Shown here piece after piece: positions 1 through 7,384 of a DNA stretch of 27,941 nt. Origin of the DNA: a virus. Within the stretch, counting starts at the first letter, position 1. Each line of letters begins with the position of its first letter. The notes beneath the pieces were generated by a model. That model did no database searches. It saw only the letters and a list, made by a program, of their open reading frames with translations, and had not been told where the DNA came from. Made by a program: the position numbers and the translations under genes. The stretch spans positions 1-27,941 of the IMG/VR virus record IMGVR_UViG_3300041955_000261; one strand, 5' to 3'.

Positions 1-1
1 G

Positions 2-265
2 CCTCCGCTCAACATCCCCTTTGTGGACTTGGCTCAAGCGCTTGTGCTTGATCTGCGGATGACCCAAGTGACGGATGGAACTAACACGGGGCAATTGTCG
101 GACGTGCTGGCAGTCAGCGGCAAGAAGGACGACGCTGGGAAGACGCCGGTGGAACTGTCGTCCCAAGTGGTTGTCACGGACGGGAAGAATGAGGCCCCGT
201 TCGATTTCCAGTACGACGCCACCGGCCAGAAGTTCGGGGCGGGAACCGCGTTCTTGCAGGGATAA
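2..265 (+). CDS. C-terminal end of an unrecognised protein (5' end outside window)
   Basis: The frame is open from the left edge to a TAA at 263-265, giving 87 visible residues. A GTG at 23 lies inside the frame, but the reading continues upstream through PPLNIPF, so this is most likely the tail of a longer gene. The visible part is rich in Asp, Gly, Thr and Val, with stretches such as VELSSQVVVTDGK that suggest beta structure. The next gene starts ten bases after the stop, so the two probably share a transcript. A virion or tail role is possible from the composition and the company of the next gene, but no family is recognised. Confidence 0.6.
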   Translation, partial: PPLNIPFVDLAQALVLDLRMTQVTDGTNTGQLSDVLAVSGKKDDAGKTPVELSSQVVVTDGKNEAPFDFQYDATGQKFGAGTAFLQG

Positions 266-274
266 GGGCCAAGC

Positions 275-1087
275 ATGGTTGCTACTTCCGTACTGACGCG
301 CGCGGTCTGGAATGATCTGCTCACGCGGATCAACAACCTGGCGAAGAACCCGCCCGCCGGCTGCACGGCTTTGGCCGCGTTGCCGCTTGTGACCGCACCG
401 CACCGCTGGAGCGTGGCCGACATTACGGCGGCCCGGAGCAAGCTCAGCGCTATCTGCTCCACCAATGTCTTCAATGCGCCCACGGGCATCTGGAAGCAAG
501 CGATCATCGACGAGCTTAACACGGCCATCGCCAAGGGCTGGTGCAAGTGCCAGCAGGCGTGTTGCGTGCCCAACAAGACCGGGACGGTCCCGATGCCAGG
601 CGGCTACAACGTGACCATTCCCTATTCGCAAATCCTCACGCAATACCTCTACGGGAACGTCAGCTACAGCGATATGGTCGCGGCAATGGGGTCCGACGTG
701 GTGACAGCCCTTGCGGCGTGCATCGCTGCCGGCGGGACCACCGGCCAAATTATCCAGTACACCCAGCGGCACCTCCACTGGACGAATTGCGCCTATCAGG
801 ATCAATGGGTCGGGGGCGGCATAAGGTCTTACAACGGAAACGACACGTATTCGTATACGTGCAGCAACACGGATACCACGGTCGTTGGCTCCGGCTGGGT
901 GCCAGAGCTTGCGCCGAACTATGCCAGCGGCACCACGACCGGATCGACGAACTACTACGATCAGCCGATAGGGACGGGGTACTACTACGACTATGCAGCC
1001 GGCCGCTACTACGAGACGTTCTGGATCGGCGCGTTCGACATGGATGCTTACGTCTACGATTTGTCCGTTACCAAAGTTTGTCCATAG
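275..1087 (+). CDS. Hypothetical protein, Tyr/Gly/Thr-rich C-terminal half
   Basis: This 270-residue protein starts at ATG 275 with a purine-rich stretch (GGGATAAGGG) just upstream. Residues 1-110 look helical and contain a Cys-rich patch (CKCQQACC, about 91-98). Residues 111-270 are rich in Tyr, Gly, Ser and Thr (for example TNYYDQPIGTGYYYDY), as in many phage tail or receptor-contact proteins. There is no signal peptide or membrane segment. It sits between the partial upstream gene and a small basic protein, before a terminator. A structural or decoration role is an inference from composition and position only; no family is recognised. Confidence 0.7.
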   Translation: MVATSVLTRAVWNDLLTRINNLAKNPPAGCTALAALPLVTAPHRWSVADITAARSKLSAICSTNVFNAPTGIWKQAIIDELNTAIAKGWCKCQQACCVPNKTGTVPMPGGYNVTIPYSQILTQYLYGNVSYSDMVAAMGSDVVTALAACIAAGGTTGQIIQYTQRHLHWTNCAYQDQWVGGGIRSYNGNDTYSYTCSNTDTTVVGSGWVPELAPNYASGTTTGSTNYYDQPIGTGYYYDYAAGRYYETFWIGAFDMDAYVYDLSVTKVCP

Positions 1088-1108
1088 AAACTTGAAAGGA
1101 GCCTGAAA

Positions 1109-1297
1109 ATGGCAAAGAAGTGGATTGCCGGGGCGATCAAGCACCCCGGCGCATTGGCCACAAAGGCGAAGGCGGCCGGCAAGTCGCTGGCGGCCTTCGA
1201 GGCGCACCCGCCGAAGAACATTTCGACTTCGACCCGGCGGGAGATCAATCTGGCGAAGACCCTGGCGACCTTCCATCACAAAGGCCGGTCGAAGTAG
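1109..1297 (+). CDS. Small basic phage protein (62 aa)
   Basis: ATG 1109 follows an excellent Shine-Dalgarno sequence (AAAGGAG) at 7-base spacing. The product is 62 residues, strongly basic, with the pattern KWI-AIKHPGAL near the N-terminus and a C-terminal RREINLAKTLATF stretch. Small proteins with this layout (KW, A-K-PGAL, then a basic LAKTL helix) recur in tailed-phage genomes near virion genes; that is recalled by pattern, not searched. Its function is unknown; a DNA-binding or capsid-interior role would fit the charge. The hairpin terminator at 1324-1366 follows it directly, so it is the last gene of its transcription unit. Confidence 0.75.
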   Translation: MAKKWIAGAIKHPGALATKAKAAGKSLAAFEAHPPKNISTSTRREINLAKTLATFHHKGRSK

Positions 1298-1323
1298 AGG
1301 CAAGTGCGGCGAGTGTGATCCGA

Positions 1324-1366
1324 GCAAGTGCCCAGGTGGCGAACCATCTGGGCACTTGCGTTTCTT
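1324..1366 (+). terminator. Strong intrinsic terminator
   Basis: A perfect 12-bp inverted repeat (GCAAGTGCCCAG at 1324-1335 with CTGGGCACTTGC at 1348-1359) continues inward with a G-T wobble and TGG/CCA around a CGAA tetraloop. It is followed by GTTTCTT. The stem is 16 bp with one wobble. The T-run is short but present. It ends the unit carrying the 62-aa protein, and the SPFH gene begins 13 bases after it, so that gene needs its own promoter or is reached by read-through. Confidence 0.8.
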
Positions 1367-1378
1367 GAGGAGCAGCTT

Positions 1379-1954
1379 ATGGAAAGCGCGTTTGCGTGGC
1401 TCGGCCAACTCGTCGAAACGCTGTACAGATTCATCCCTCACATCCTTATCATCCGCGCCACACATGGCGGGGTGTCGTGGGTCCGTGGAAAGCACATCAA
1501 GCTTCTCGCCCCCGGCTTGCACCTTTGGTGGCCGCTCACGACCGAGGTGGAAGTGATTGTGACGGCCCGGCAGACGCTCGCCATCCCGGACCAGGTGATG
1601 GCCACGAAGGACGGCAAGAAGGTGGTCGTCAAGACACTGGTGGTCTACCGGATTCCCGATCCCGTGCGGGCCATCGGCAAGCTGAATTGGGACGTGGACA
1701 CCACGATCAACGACCTGACGCAATCGGCCGTGGTCCGCGTGATTGCCACGCACACGTACGACGAGATCATGGCGGGCATCCGGGATGAATCGCTCACGAC
1801 GACCCTGACGAAAGAGACCCGCCGCGAGTTGCGGCAGTTTGGCGTCCACGTCACTCGCTGCAAGCTCGTGGACTTCGCCGATTGCAGGGTCTTCAAGGTT
1901 CTGACATCCCAGGCGGATCGCCAGGGCATGGCCACGCACCAGTTCTACCAGTAG
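1379..1954 (+). CDS. SPFH/Band-7 domain protein
   Basis: ATG 1379 is chosen over an upstream GTG at 1328 because the upstream part lies in the terminator hairpin and because GAGGAG precedes the ATG at proper spacing. The product has 191 residues. Almost all of it fits the SPFH (stomatin/prohibitin) fold: RATHGGVSWVRGK and LLAPGLHLWWPL (about 23-56), ARQTLAIPDQVMATKDGKK, VVYRIPDPVRAIGKLNWDVD, then the C-terminal TKETRRELRQFGVHV helix. It lacks the long coiled coil of stomatins. SPFH proteins oligomerise at membranes; phage copies are seen but their job is not known to me. It ends four bases before the convergent minus-strand block. Confidence 0.85.
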   Translation: MESAFAWLGQLVETLYRFIPHILIIRATHGGVSWVRGKHIKLLAPGLHLWWPLTTEVEVIVTARQTLAIPDQVMATKDGKKVVVKTLVVYRIPDPVRAIGKLNWDVDTTINDLTQSAVVRVIATHTYDEIMAGIRDESLTTTLTKETRRELRQFGVHVTRCKLVDFADCRVFKVLTSQADRQGMATHQFYQ

Positions 1955-1957
1955 TCG

Positions 1958-2347
1958 TCAGGACCGTCGCGCCGGGCAGCTTTGGCAGAGGTCGGGCGTG
2001 ATTTCGAGGCTGAATTGCTCCGCCTGGGGGTTGCCGCAGAGGCCGGTGACGCAGAGCGTTCCGGCTACCACCTGGACCTTGAGCATTCGCAGCGTGCAGG
2101 GCGGCCACGCGGGGTAGAGGCGAGAACCTTCCGCCCGATAGCCGGGGATGGTGGGCGGGGGGCCGGGAAACTCCAACGAGCCGTCCGGGCGGACCTTGGG
2201 CCGCCCGTGGATCATTTCCACGTCGGGGATGGCGTGTTCCACCAGGCGATAGAGGTTCGACGCCGGGCCGCCGGAGTGGACCAGGTAGGCGCAGAGGCTT
2301 TGCGGGACGGGCGGGATGCTCTTGTCGTCGGGACAGTTGCAGGGCAT
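1958..2347 (-). CDS. Cys/Pro-rich small protein, unrecognised
   Basis: The frame is open much further upstream, but that part is antisense-frame shadow of the next gene. ATG 2347 sits five bases after that gene's stop, with GGTGAG upstream. The product has 129 residues, is proline-rich, and has cysteines near both ends (CNC at 3-5; CGNP and a final CQSC at about 121-124), which could bind a metal. The central sequence YLVHSGGPASNLYRLVEHAI looks folded. It is the last gene of the minus-strand operon and converges on the SPFH gene. No family is recognised. Confidence 0.65.
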   Translation of the reverse strand: MPCNCPDDKSIPPVPQSLCAYLVHSGGPASNLYRLVEHAIPDVEMIHGRPKVRPDGSLEFPGPPPTIPGYRAEGSRLYPAWPPCTLRMLKVQVVAGTLCVTGLCGNPQAEQFSLEITPDLCQSCPARRS

Positions 2348-2352
2348 GGGTC

Positions 2353-2820
2353 TCACCACAGGTCTCGGGGACAGTTTTCGGTGGCCATTGTGATCTTGTT
2401 CTGGACGGCGTAGCCGCCTTCGGCCACGCGGCAGCCGCAGCCGCGACAAATCTGCTTGTCGGGGTCGAACCAGTCGCAGGTCTTGCAGAACTGGTGGAAT
2501 ATCCGCTCGACTTCCTTGTCCGGGCGGCTGGGCCGTCCGGCCGCCGTCCACTGGGCCAGCGCTGCCGCGTAGGACGCCGCTCGATGCACCAGCCCCGGTG
2601 GCTCGGGGACGGGCGGCCCCGCTGGCGTGTCTGTCTTCGGCGGCTCCGGCGGCGCTTCGGCCTCCAGCCCGAGGCAGCGGCGACAGTCCACGGGCTGTAC
2701 GAGTTGCCGGTAGCGGGGCTTGCTCTCGTCCCCGCACAGCGCGTGCTTCAGCGCGCCCTTGACCGTGGCCAGGAGGCGCGTGGGACACGCCGGGTACAAC
2801 GGGTCGTCGTCGGTTGCCAT
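2353..2820 (-). CDS. Phage zinc-ribbon-like protein
   Basis: A 155-residue protein starting at ATG 2820. The N-terminal part has scattered cysteines (ALCGDE, CRRC), the middle is a proline-rich linker (about 53-76), and the C-terminal 45 residues carry a clear metal-binding pattern: FCKTCDWF, then CRGCGCRV, then a Lys and ENCPRDLW at the end. The C-x2-C, C-x2-CGC, K, CP-x3-W arrangement is familiar from small phage proteins of unknown function. It lies 10 bases downstream of the exonuclease gene in the same operon. Zinc binding is inferred from the motif; the target is unknown. Confidence 0.75.
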   Translation of the reverse strand: MATDDDPLYPACPTRLLATVKGALKHALCGDESKPRYRQLVQPVDCRRCLGLEAEAPPEPPKTDTPAGPPVPEPPGLVHRAASYAAALAQWTAAGRPSRPDKEVERIFHQFCKTCDWFDPDKQICRGCGCRVAEGGYAVQNKITMATENCPRDLW

Positions 2821-2830
2821 ACCGGCCTCC

Positions 2831-3451
2831 TCAAAACATCCGCAAGAGAGCGTGATAGACTTCCGCCTCGGCCAGGCAATCGGCTAGGGCGTCGTGTGGA
2901 TTGGTGTTGGTGATGCCCAGCCGCTTGCACATGGCCCCCAAGCCGACCCGTGGGAACGGGGCCGGCTCGCCCGCGAAGGCCGCTTTGTCGTTCAGTGAGA
3001 TCGCGTAGAGCATCCCGTCGCGGGCATGGCTGTGGAAGATCAGGTCCGTCTCCTCCACGCCCAGCCACGCCTTCAGGAAACTCGACTCGAAGGCCCAGTT
3101 GTGCGCCAGCGGGATCAGGCACTTCTTGAACGGCAGCCTCAAGGCCACGAACCAGTCGTGGAGCCAGTCCCGAACTTGGCCCGATTCGGGGGCGTGCAGC
3201 AGGAGTTCGGTCATGGGGATTTTGTGCTTGTGCTTGGCGGCCTCGGCCTCCCGCTCGGGGTACTCCGGCTTGACGCGGGTGTAGAACGGCCGCACGCCGG
3301 CCAAGGGCCGGAAGTCGGAATCCAATGGCACCACGGCTACTTGGATGATTTCGTGGTAGCCGGGGCGGGTGCCGGTGGTTTCCAGGTCAACGGCAGCCAT
3401 CAGGCAGCCGTTAAGGTGGACGAGGCCGGGGTAGACAATCGAATCAGCCAC
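2831..3451 (-). CDS. DnaQ-like 3'-5' exonuclease (DEDDh)
   Basis: A 206-residue protein starting at GTG 3451, preceded by a strong GGAGGAG. It is a single-domain DEDDh exonuclease, the family that proofreads or trims DNA and RNA 3' ends with two metal ions. Exo I is AAVDLETTG (D22, E24). Exo II is HNWAFESSFL, where the usual Asp after Phe is Glu (E122). Exo III is HDALADCLAEAE (H186, D191). It overlaps the end of the DUF5664 gene by 8 bases, so translation is probably coupled. The polymerase at 22106 has its own exonuclease-like N-terminal domain, so this enzyme may act in degradation or recombination instead of proofreading. The Glu at exo II is worth checking. Confidence 0.9.
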   Translation of the reverse strand: MADSIVYPGLVHLNGCLMAAVDLETTGTRPGYHEIIQVAVVPLDSDFRPLAGVRPFYTRVKPEYPEREAEAAKHKHKIPMTELLLHAPESGQVRDWLHDWFVALRLPFKKCLIPLAHNWAFESSFLKAWLGVEETDLIFHSHARDGMLYAISLNDKAAFAGEPAPFPRVGLGAMCKRLGITNTNPHDALADCLAEAEVYHALLRMF

Positions 3452-3899
3452 AGCGGGTTCTCCTCCCCGACTTGTGAGTCTTCTTTGCCGGCTTGCGGGC
3501 CTTGCGAACGACCCGCAGTGCCTTCCTCAAGACCGGACCATAGTTCGGCATGTCGTTCAACTCGGCCGGCAAACGTCCGCGCTCGATCATTTCCTCATAG
3601 TGGATCAGGGCCATCGCGTTGAACATGATCGCGGCCAAGTGGTCTTCGTCCCGCTTGCCCTGCTGGTAGCGCATAACGTGCCGCTTGAGCGAGGCCACGC
3701 AGCGAGAGAAGGGCATCCCGCGCTCCCAATTCCTCTCGGCATACTTGGCCGCGCCCATGCGGAGCCAGTGGCCTTGCCGTTCCTCGGCAAACGGTGAGAT
3801 CAGGTCGGGCCGAGGCTTGTCGTCGGCCGTGTCGCGGATCGCCATGCCCTTGCCGAAGGATTGCCGTTTGCCGCTGTCGGTCATGCCATACTTGCTCAT
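3444..3899 (-). CDS. dATP/dGTP diphosphohydrolase-like (DUF5664, MazG-like)
   Basis: A 151-residue protein starting at ATG 3899 in an ATGA overlap with the 57-aa gene. The core (about 28-108) matches the DUF5664 pattern: KPRPDLISPF, GAAKYAERNWERGMPFSRC, SLKRHVMRYQQGKRDEDHLAAIMFNAMALIHYEE. This family, an all-alpha MazG-like fold, includes MazZ, which removes diphosphate from dATP/dGTP in phages that replace adenine with 2-aminoadenine. The last 30 residues are very basic (KARKPAKKTHKSGRRTR), unusual for the family and possibly nucleic-acid binding. Family membership is fairly sure; which nucleotide it cleaves is not. No PurZ-like gene is visible in the window. Confidence 0.8.
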   Translation of the reverse strand: MSKYGMTDSGKRQSFGKGMAIRDTADDKPRPDLISPFAEERQGHWLRMGAAKYAERNWERGMPFSRCVASLKRHVMRYQQGKRDEDHLAAIMFNAMALIHYEEMIERGRLPAELNDMPNYGPVLRKALRVVRKARKPAKKTHKSGRRTRCG

Positions 3900-4069
3900 T
3901 GGTCTTCTCCAAGGTTCTCAGGTGCTACTTCGATGATGTCGCCGCCATACTCGTCGGCGAAGGCCGCTTCGTCTTCCGGCCACTGGTCGGTTTCCACTTC
4001 GGCGACCAACTCGGCCCGCAACACGGAGCGCGAGAGGAAACCGTTCGAGCGGTAGATGCGGAGCGTCAC
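3896..4069 (-). CDS. Small acidic protein (57 aa), GTG start
   Basis: This short gene fills the gap between the primase-helicase and the DUF5664 gene. GTG 4069 overlaps the primase-helicase stop (GTGA), and AAGGAGAA lies at good spacing inside the end of that gene. The TGA overlaps the next ATG (ATGA). The product begins VTLRIYRSNGFLSRS and is acidic towards the C-terminus (EVETDQWPEDEAAFADEYGG). Its function is unknown. The two overlaps at both ends and the strong ribosome site make it a real gene despite the length. Confidence 0.8.
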   Translation of the reverse strand: MTLRIYRSNGFLSRSVLRAELVAEVETDQWPEDEAAFADEYGGDIIEVAPENLGEDQ

Positions 4070-6720
4070 GACTTCTCCTTTTCCGCCGGCTTGAGGGTCA
4101 GGTGAGGAACAAACTTTGCATGGTCTGTGCCGGAGATGGTTTTATGCCGCACGGGCAGTTCTCTGCCAACGCGGTTCTTCGACCAGGCGTATCTATCGGA
4201 CGCATCGAGCCAGTTCTGGAAGCGGTTGTAAAACTCCGTGAAGGGAGTGTGCTTCTCTGGCGTCTGTTCGCAGCGCTGCGTGATGAACTGATCCAGGGGC
4301 GTCTGATTGTCCTCCTGGGCGGACAGCTTGCTGCCCGTTGTCACCACCGGCAATCGCAGTCGGTCGATCATCGGCGGCAACTCCAGGTGCATGAGCGTGT
4401 AGAGGAAGTGCGGGGCTTCCTGGTCAAGGAGCGGCTCCAGCTTCGGCTTGGCGATCTTCTGCTCTTTCAGCAGATCGCCGACCGAAATCGCCGTGATGCG
4501 GGTGTCGCCGGGGAAGACGGGGCAGTTCTCGCGCCGGTTGGCCGTCTGGACCCAATGGGTCGCGTTAGGCTGCGCGAAGCAATCGTGCCGCATCTTGCGG
4601 ATCAGAATGGTCCGCCCCGTGCTGTACTCCTTGATCTTGGCGTAGGCACCGGGGGCCTTGGAGATGTCCACCTCCTCCACGGCGCAGATGATCGCGCCGG
4701 ATAGCTCGCCGTTGAATTCGCTGGTGAGCGACCGTTCCGCCTTGACCACGCCCTTTGTCACCAGCCGTTGCAAGGACTCGTAGAAAATGCTCTTCCCGCT
4801 ATCCTCCGGGCCAAAGAAGAAGAGGTACGGGAGGGGCTGGAAGGGGTCGCGGAAGGCGCAGGCGACCCAACTCCGCAGGTAGTCGGCCCCCGTCTTGAGG
4901 TTCGCGTCGATGGCCCAGGGCAACTCTCGCAACACCGGCGTTAGCTCGTGGCCGATGTGATCGAAGATCATGTCCCAGTGGGGATGGCAAGGAACCTCGT
5001 CGTCCGCCAACTCGGCCGGCTGGTACTTGAACTGCGCGGCGTCGAGATTCCATTGTCGGCCGCCGGGGTACTCTTCGCGGAAGGGGAGATTTACCAGCCG
5101 CCAACCGCGTGCGACGGCCGCGCCCATGACGGCCTCGGCCTCGTTCTTTGCGTGCCCCAGGTGTTGCAGCACCATCTTGACGTTGGAGGCGGGTTGCCGG
5201 ACCCATTCCTTCTTCGGATTCTTCAGCACCCAACCCGTGTGCTCAACGGCGGCCGACTCTACGGCCCGAATGATGTTGTCGAACTCGTTGAAATCGAGTT
5301 CATCGTCTTCCTTGGGGTCCGTCTGGACCTTGAAGATTTTGACGTATTTCCCCTTCTTGTCTTCCCAACCCTCCAAGGGTTCTTCATCCTTCTTCCGTTC
5401 GATCTCCACCACCAGCCGGCCGTCCTTGTGGGCCTTGAGCGTCACCTTGCGGTCGCCGATATTCGGCAGCGTGAGGTCTTCACCCAGGGTCTTGGCGGCT
5501 TCGATGGCAGCCTTGGCCGAGGAAAAGACGTAGCCGCCTTGCTCGCGCTCCACGCCGCCGAAGAGCGTGCAAGCGGTCGCCAAATCCGGGTAGCGGTTGA
5601 AGTAGCAGGTGGTCCAACCCTGGCCGTCCTGGGTCCAAGTATCGGCCTCATTGATGCCCGGTGAAAAGCGATAGACGCGCCAGGCCCCATTGGGCAGCGG
5701 GAAGAGAAAGCAGTTGGGCGTGCCGAGATCGCGGCCCTCGGAGAGCGTCTTGAAGATGCCTACCAATTTGGAAGCCTGGTCTTCGGGCTCCTCGATCAAC
5801 TTCTTGAGTGCGCAGGTGTGGGTCTGGAGCAGATGATGGTCGGCGACCCAGAGGGTGGTCGCGCCGGAACGCATCAGGGCCTCAATCTGGGCCTTGTGGC
5901 TTTCGTCCAGGGGAACGATCTTGCGGCTGGACGCCAGGGCCTCAAAAGGGTCTTGGTCGTTTTCGGCGATCTCGTTGACCTTGATCTTGGACCGTTGCCT
6001 CTTGACGACTTCAATATGCGAACGCCAGTTGGCCGGCAGGTCGGCTTCGCTCAACTGCTTCGTTGCCGGCTTGATGATCTCCAGGCCGTGGTTCTCGGCG
6101 GTCATTTTCCGGTGCCAAATCCACATGACGTGGCCGCAGGCGTCGATGGCGCTGGCGAAGTCGAAGCCCACTTCGGCCGACATCATCCCCAGGATGCAGC
6201 GGGCCAGTGCGGCATGGGCCGTGTGGTTGGCGGTCGGCACGCCGGCATCGTCAAGATAGATGTAGAGGTGGATGCCGCCGCCGCCAGTGCTACGGCGGAC
6301 TTCGACGTAGGGCAGGGCGCAAGCCGCTTGCTTGACTTTCTCCAATTGCTCCTCGTCGATGCCGACGCCCCTGGCGTGAGAAGTCAGGCTGTCGAAGTCG
6401 TAGCCAAAGTGCCGGGAACAACGGGCCTTCCAGTCCCAGCCCGTCATGCCGATGCCCTCGGCGTAGAGGTCAAAGGGATAAGTGATCTTGCGATCTTCCC
6501 AGATCGGGTCCGTGGCGGCGTTCTTTGGAATGCGGAGGGAATACCAAGTGTCGCTCCCGTTGGACCAGGTGGACCTCTTGCCGGCCACTGGCTCGCCATC
6601 AGCGGCAATGACGTTACACTGCACCTCCATGTCGATGGACCACCGGTCCACCAGATCGGCGTTTGCCGCCGTCTTGCGGGCCTGGAGAAAGTTATGGAGG
6701 GCTTCGCTGACTTTAGGCAT
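4066..6720 (-). CDS. Primase-helicase (AEP-like primase plus SF3/D5-type helicase)
   Basis: An 884-residue protein starting at ATG 6720 (MPKVSEAL), with GAGAGAG upstream; six further in-frame codons upstream are the end of the HNH gene. The N-terminal third has primase-like motifs: GMTGWDWKARCSRHFGYDFD (acidic pair at about 108-110) and RRSTGGGGIHLYIYLDD (about 142-158), matching the SxGxGxH motif of archaeo-eukaryotic primases. The C-terminal third is an ATPase: Walker A GPEDSGKS (about 637-644), Walker B-like IICAVEEVD (about 677-685), and a sensor-like THWVQTANRRENCPVFPGD, as in phage D5 or NrS-1 type helicases. It should prime and unwind DNA at the replication fork. It is the main gene of the minus operon, coupled to genes on both sides by overlaps. 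Confidence 0.88.
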   Translation of the reverse strand: MPKVSEALHNFLQARKTAANADLVDRWSIDMEVQCNVIAADGEPVAGKRSTWSNGSDTWYSLRIPKNAATDPIWEDRKITYPFDLYAEGIGMTGWDWKARCSRHFGYDFDSLTSHARGVGIDEEQLEKVKQAACALPYVEVRRSTGGGGIHLYIYLDDAGVPTANHTAHAALARCILGMMSAEVGFDFASAIDACGHVMWIWHRKMTAENHGLEIIKPATKQLSEADLPANWRSHIEVVKRQRSKIKVNEIAENDQDPFEALASSRKIVPLDESHKAQIEALMRSGATTLWVADHHLLQTHTCALKKLIEEPEDQASKLVGIFKTLSEGRDLGTPNCFLFPLPNGAWRVYRFSPGINEADTWTQDGQGWTTCYFNRYPDLATACTLFGGVEREQGGYVFSSAKAAIEAAKTLGEDLTLPNIGDRKVTLKAHKDGRLVVEIERKKDEEPLEGWEDKKGKYVKIFKVQTDPKEDDELDFNEFDNIIRAVESAAVEHTGWVLKNPKKEWVRQPASNVKMVLQHLGHAKNEAEAVMGAAVARGWRLVNLPFREEYPGGRQWNLDAAQFKYQPAELADDEVPCHPHWDMIFDHIGHELTPVLRELPWAIDANLKTGADYLRSWVACAFRDPFQPLPYLFFFGPEDSGKSIFYESLQRLVTKGVVKAERSLTSEFNGELSGAIICAVEEVDISKAPGAYAKIKEYSTGRTILIRKMRHDCFAQPNATHWVQTANRRENCPVFPGDTRITAISVGDLLKEQKIAKPKLEPLLDQEAPHFLYTLMHLELPPMIDRLRLPVVTTGSKLSAQEDNQTPLDQFITQRCEQTPEKHTPFTEFYNRFQNWLDASDRYAWSKNRVGRELPVRHKTISGTDHAKFVPHLTLKPAEKEKS

Positions 6721-7213
6721 TGATTTCTCTCTCTGCAAGGTGCTTCCAGGTCTTGCGGCGACGAACGTTCTGCACCGTTGTCAGGCAGACGCCATAGCGG
6801 CTTGCAACGAGGGGATCGGGATCGCTTGACCGCCTTATCTCACAAACCTGGGATTCGGTGAGACGTGCGGACATATTTAGCTCACCGATGGGGTGATAGT
6901 CCCGGTCCTTTTGATGGCGGTCGGCTGTGTTATCGGCGTCGGTGCCCAGGAACAAATGTCTTGGATTGACGCAGAGGCGGTTGTCGCAACTGTGGCAAAC
7001 GCGCAATGTCAAAGGGTCCGTCCTCTGAACTAAGAAGTAGGCAAGGCGATTGGACCGAAAACTTCGGCGGTCTATCGAGAACTGGCCATAACCGTACTTT
7101 GTCACGGTCCCTTGCCATTCCCAGCAGGCATCCATGCCGCGTCGGTCCACTTTGGACCAGAAGCGCGTGATTTGTTCTGAGGTCAGGGTGGGGATGGGCT
7201 TTGTCTTGGGCAT
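6713..7213 (-). CDS. HNH homing endonuclease with C-terminal HTH
   Basis: A 166-residue protein starting at ATG 7213. The HNH core runs through WSKVDRRGMDACWEWQG, GYGQFSI, RLAYFLV and RVCHSCDNRLCVNPRHLFLGT (about 19-92), giving the two Cys-x-x-Cys-like and His residues of HNH_3 proteins. The C-terminal LTESQVCEIRRSS and ASRYGVCLTTVQNVRRRKTWKHL (about 108-158) is a helix-turn-helix that would position it on DNA. Two other loci in the window carry the same C-terminal domain (9316-9474 and 24604-25110). It overlaps the primase-helicase start by 8 bases. Both genes begin ATG-CC-AA, which may reflect a duplicated start site, but that is weak. There is no clear ribosome site. Confidence 0.88.
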   Translation of the reverse strand: MPKTKPIPTLTSEQITRFWSKVDRRGMDACWEWQGTVTKYGYGQFSIDRRSFRSNRLAYFLVQRTDPLTLRVCHSCDNRLCVNPRHLFLGTDADNTADRHQKDRDYHPIGELNMSARLTESQVCEIRRSSDPDPLVASRYGVCLTTVQNVRRRKTWKHLAEREINA

Positions 7214-7279
7214 GGGTGTCGTTTCACAGAGCGTATAAACGCACTTGGCGACGGGCCTCGAAACAGCGTCCGCGGCGAT

Positions 7280-7359
7280 ACCTATACATGACCCTAGAAA
7301 CTCGGGTTTTTTCAGCGGAAGTTCTGAAAATAGCGACGTTTTTAGGGTCATGTATAGGT
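7280..7359. promoter_or_regulatory. 80-bp interrupted palindrome between divergent operons
   Basis: The outer arms 7280-7301 and 7338-7359 pair over 22 bp with one G-T wobble; 17 bp (ACCTATACATGACCCTA) are perfect. An inner 7-bp arm pair (TTTTCAG 7309-7315 and CTGAAAA 7324-7330) shares the same centre (between 7319 and 7320), with an 8-base apex. The two arm pairs are separated by a mostly unpaired 7x7 internal loop. It lies exactly where transcription diverges, between HNH/primase and the ParB-like gene. Each arm holds TATACA, a possible -10 box. An operator, an overlapping divergent promoter pair, a ParB-like binding site or a replication origin are all possible. Confidence 0.75.
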
Positions 7360-7384
7360 GAGCAAGTTTGACGCGGAAGCACCC

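Noticed and set aside
2348-2788. N-terminal extension of the 1958-2347 gene
   Set aside because: It overlaps the zinc-ribbon gene in another frame and has shadow composition; ATG 2347 fits the operon spacing.
5818-6723. Plus-strand open frame of 301 aa
   Set aside because: It is antisense to the primase-helicase N-terminal domain and has shadow-type composition.
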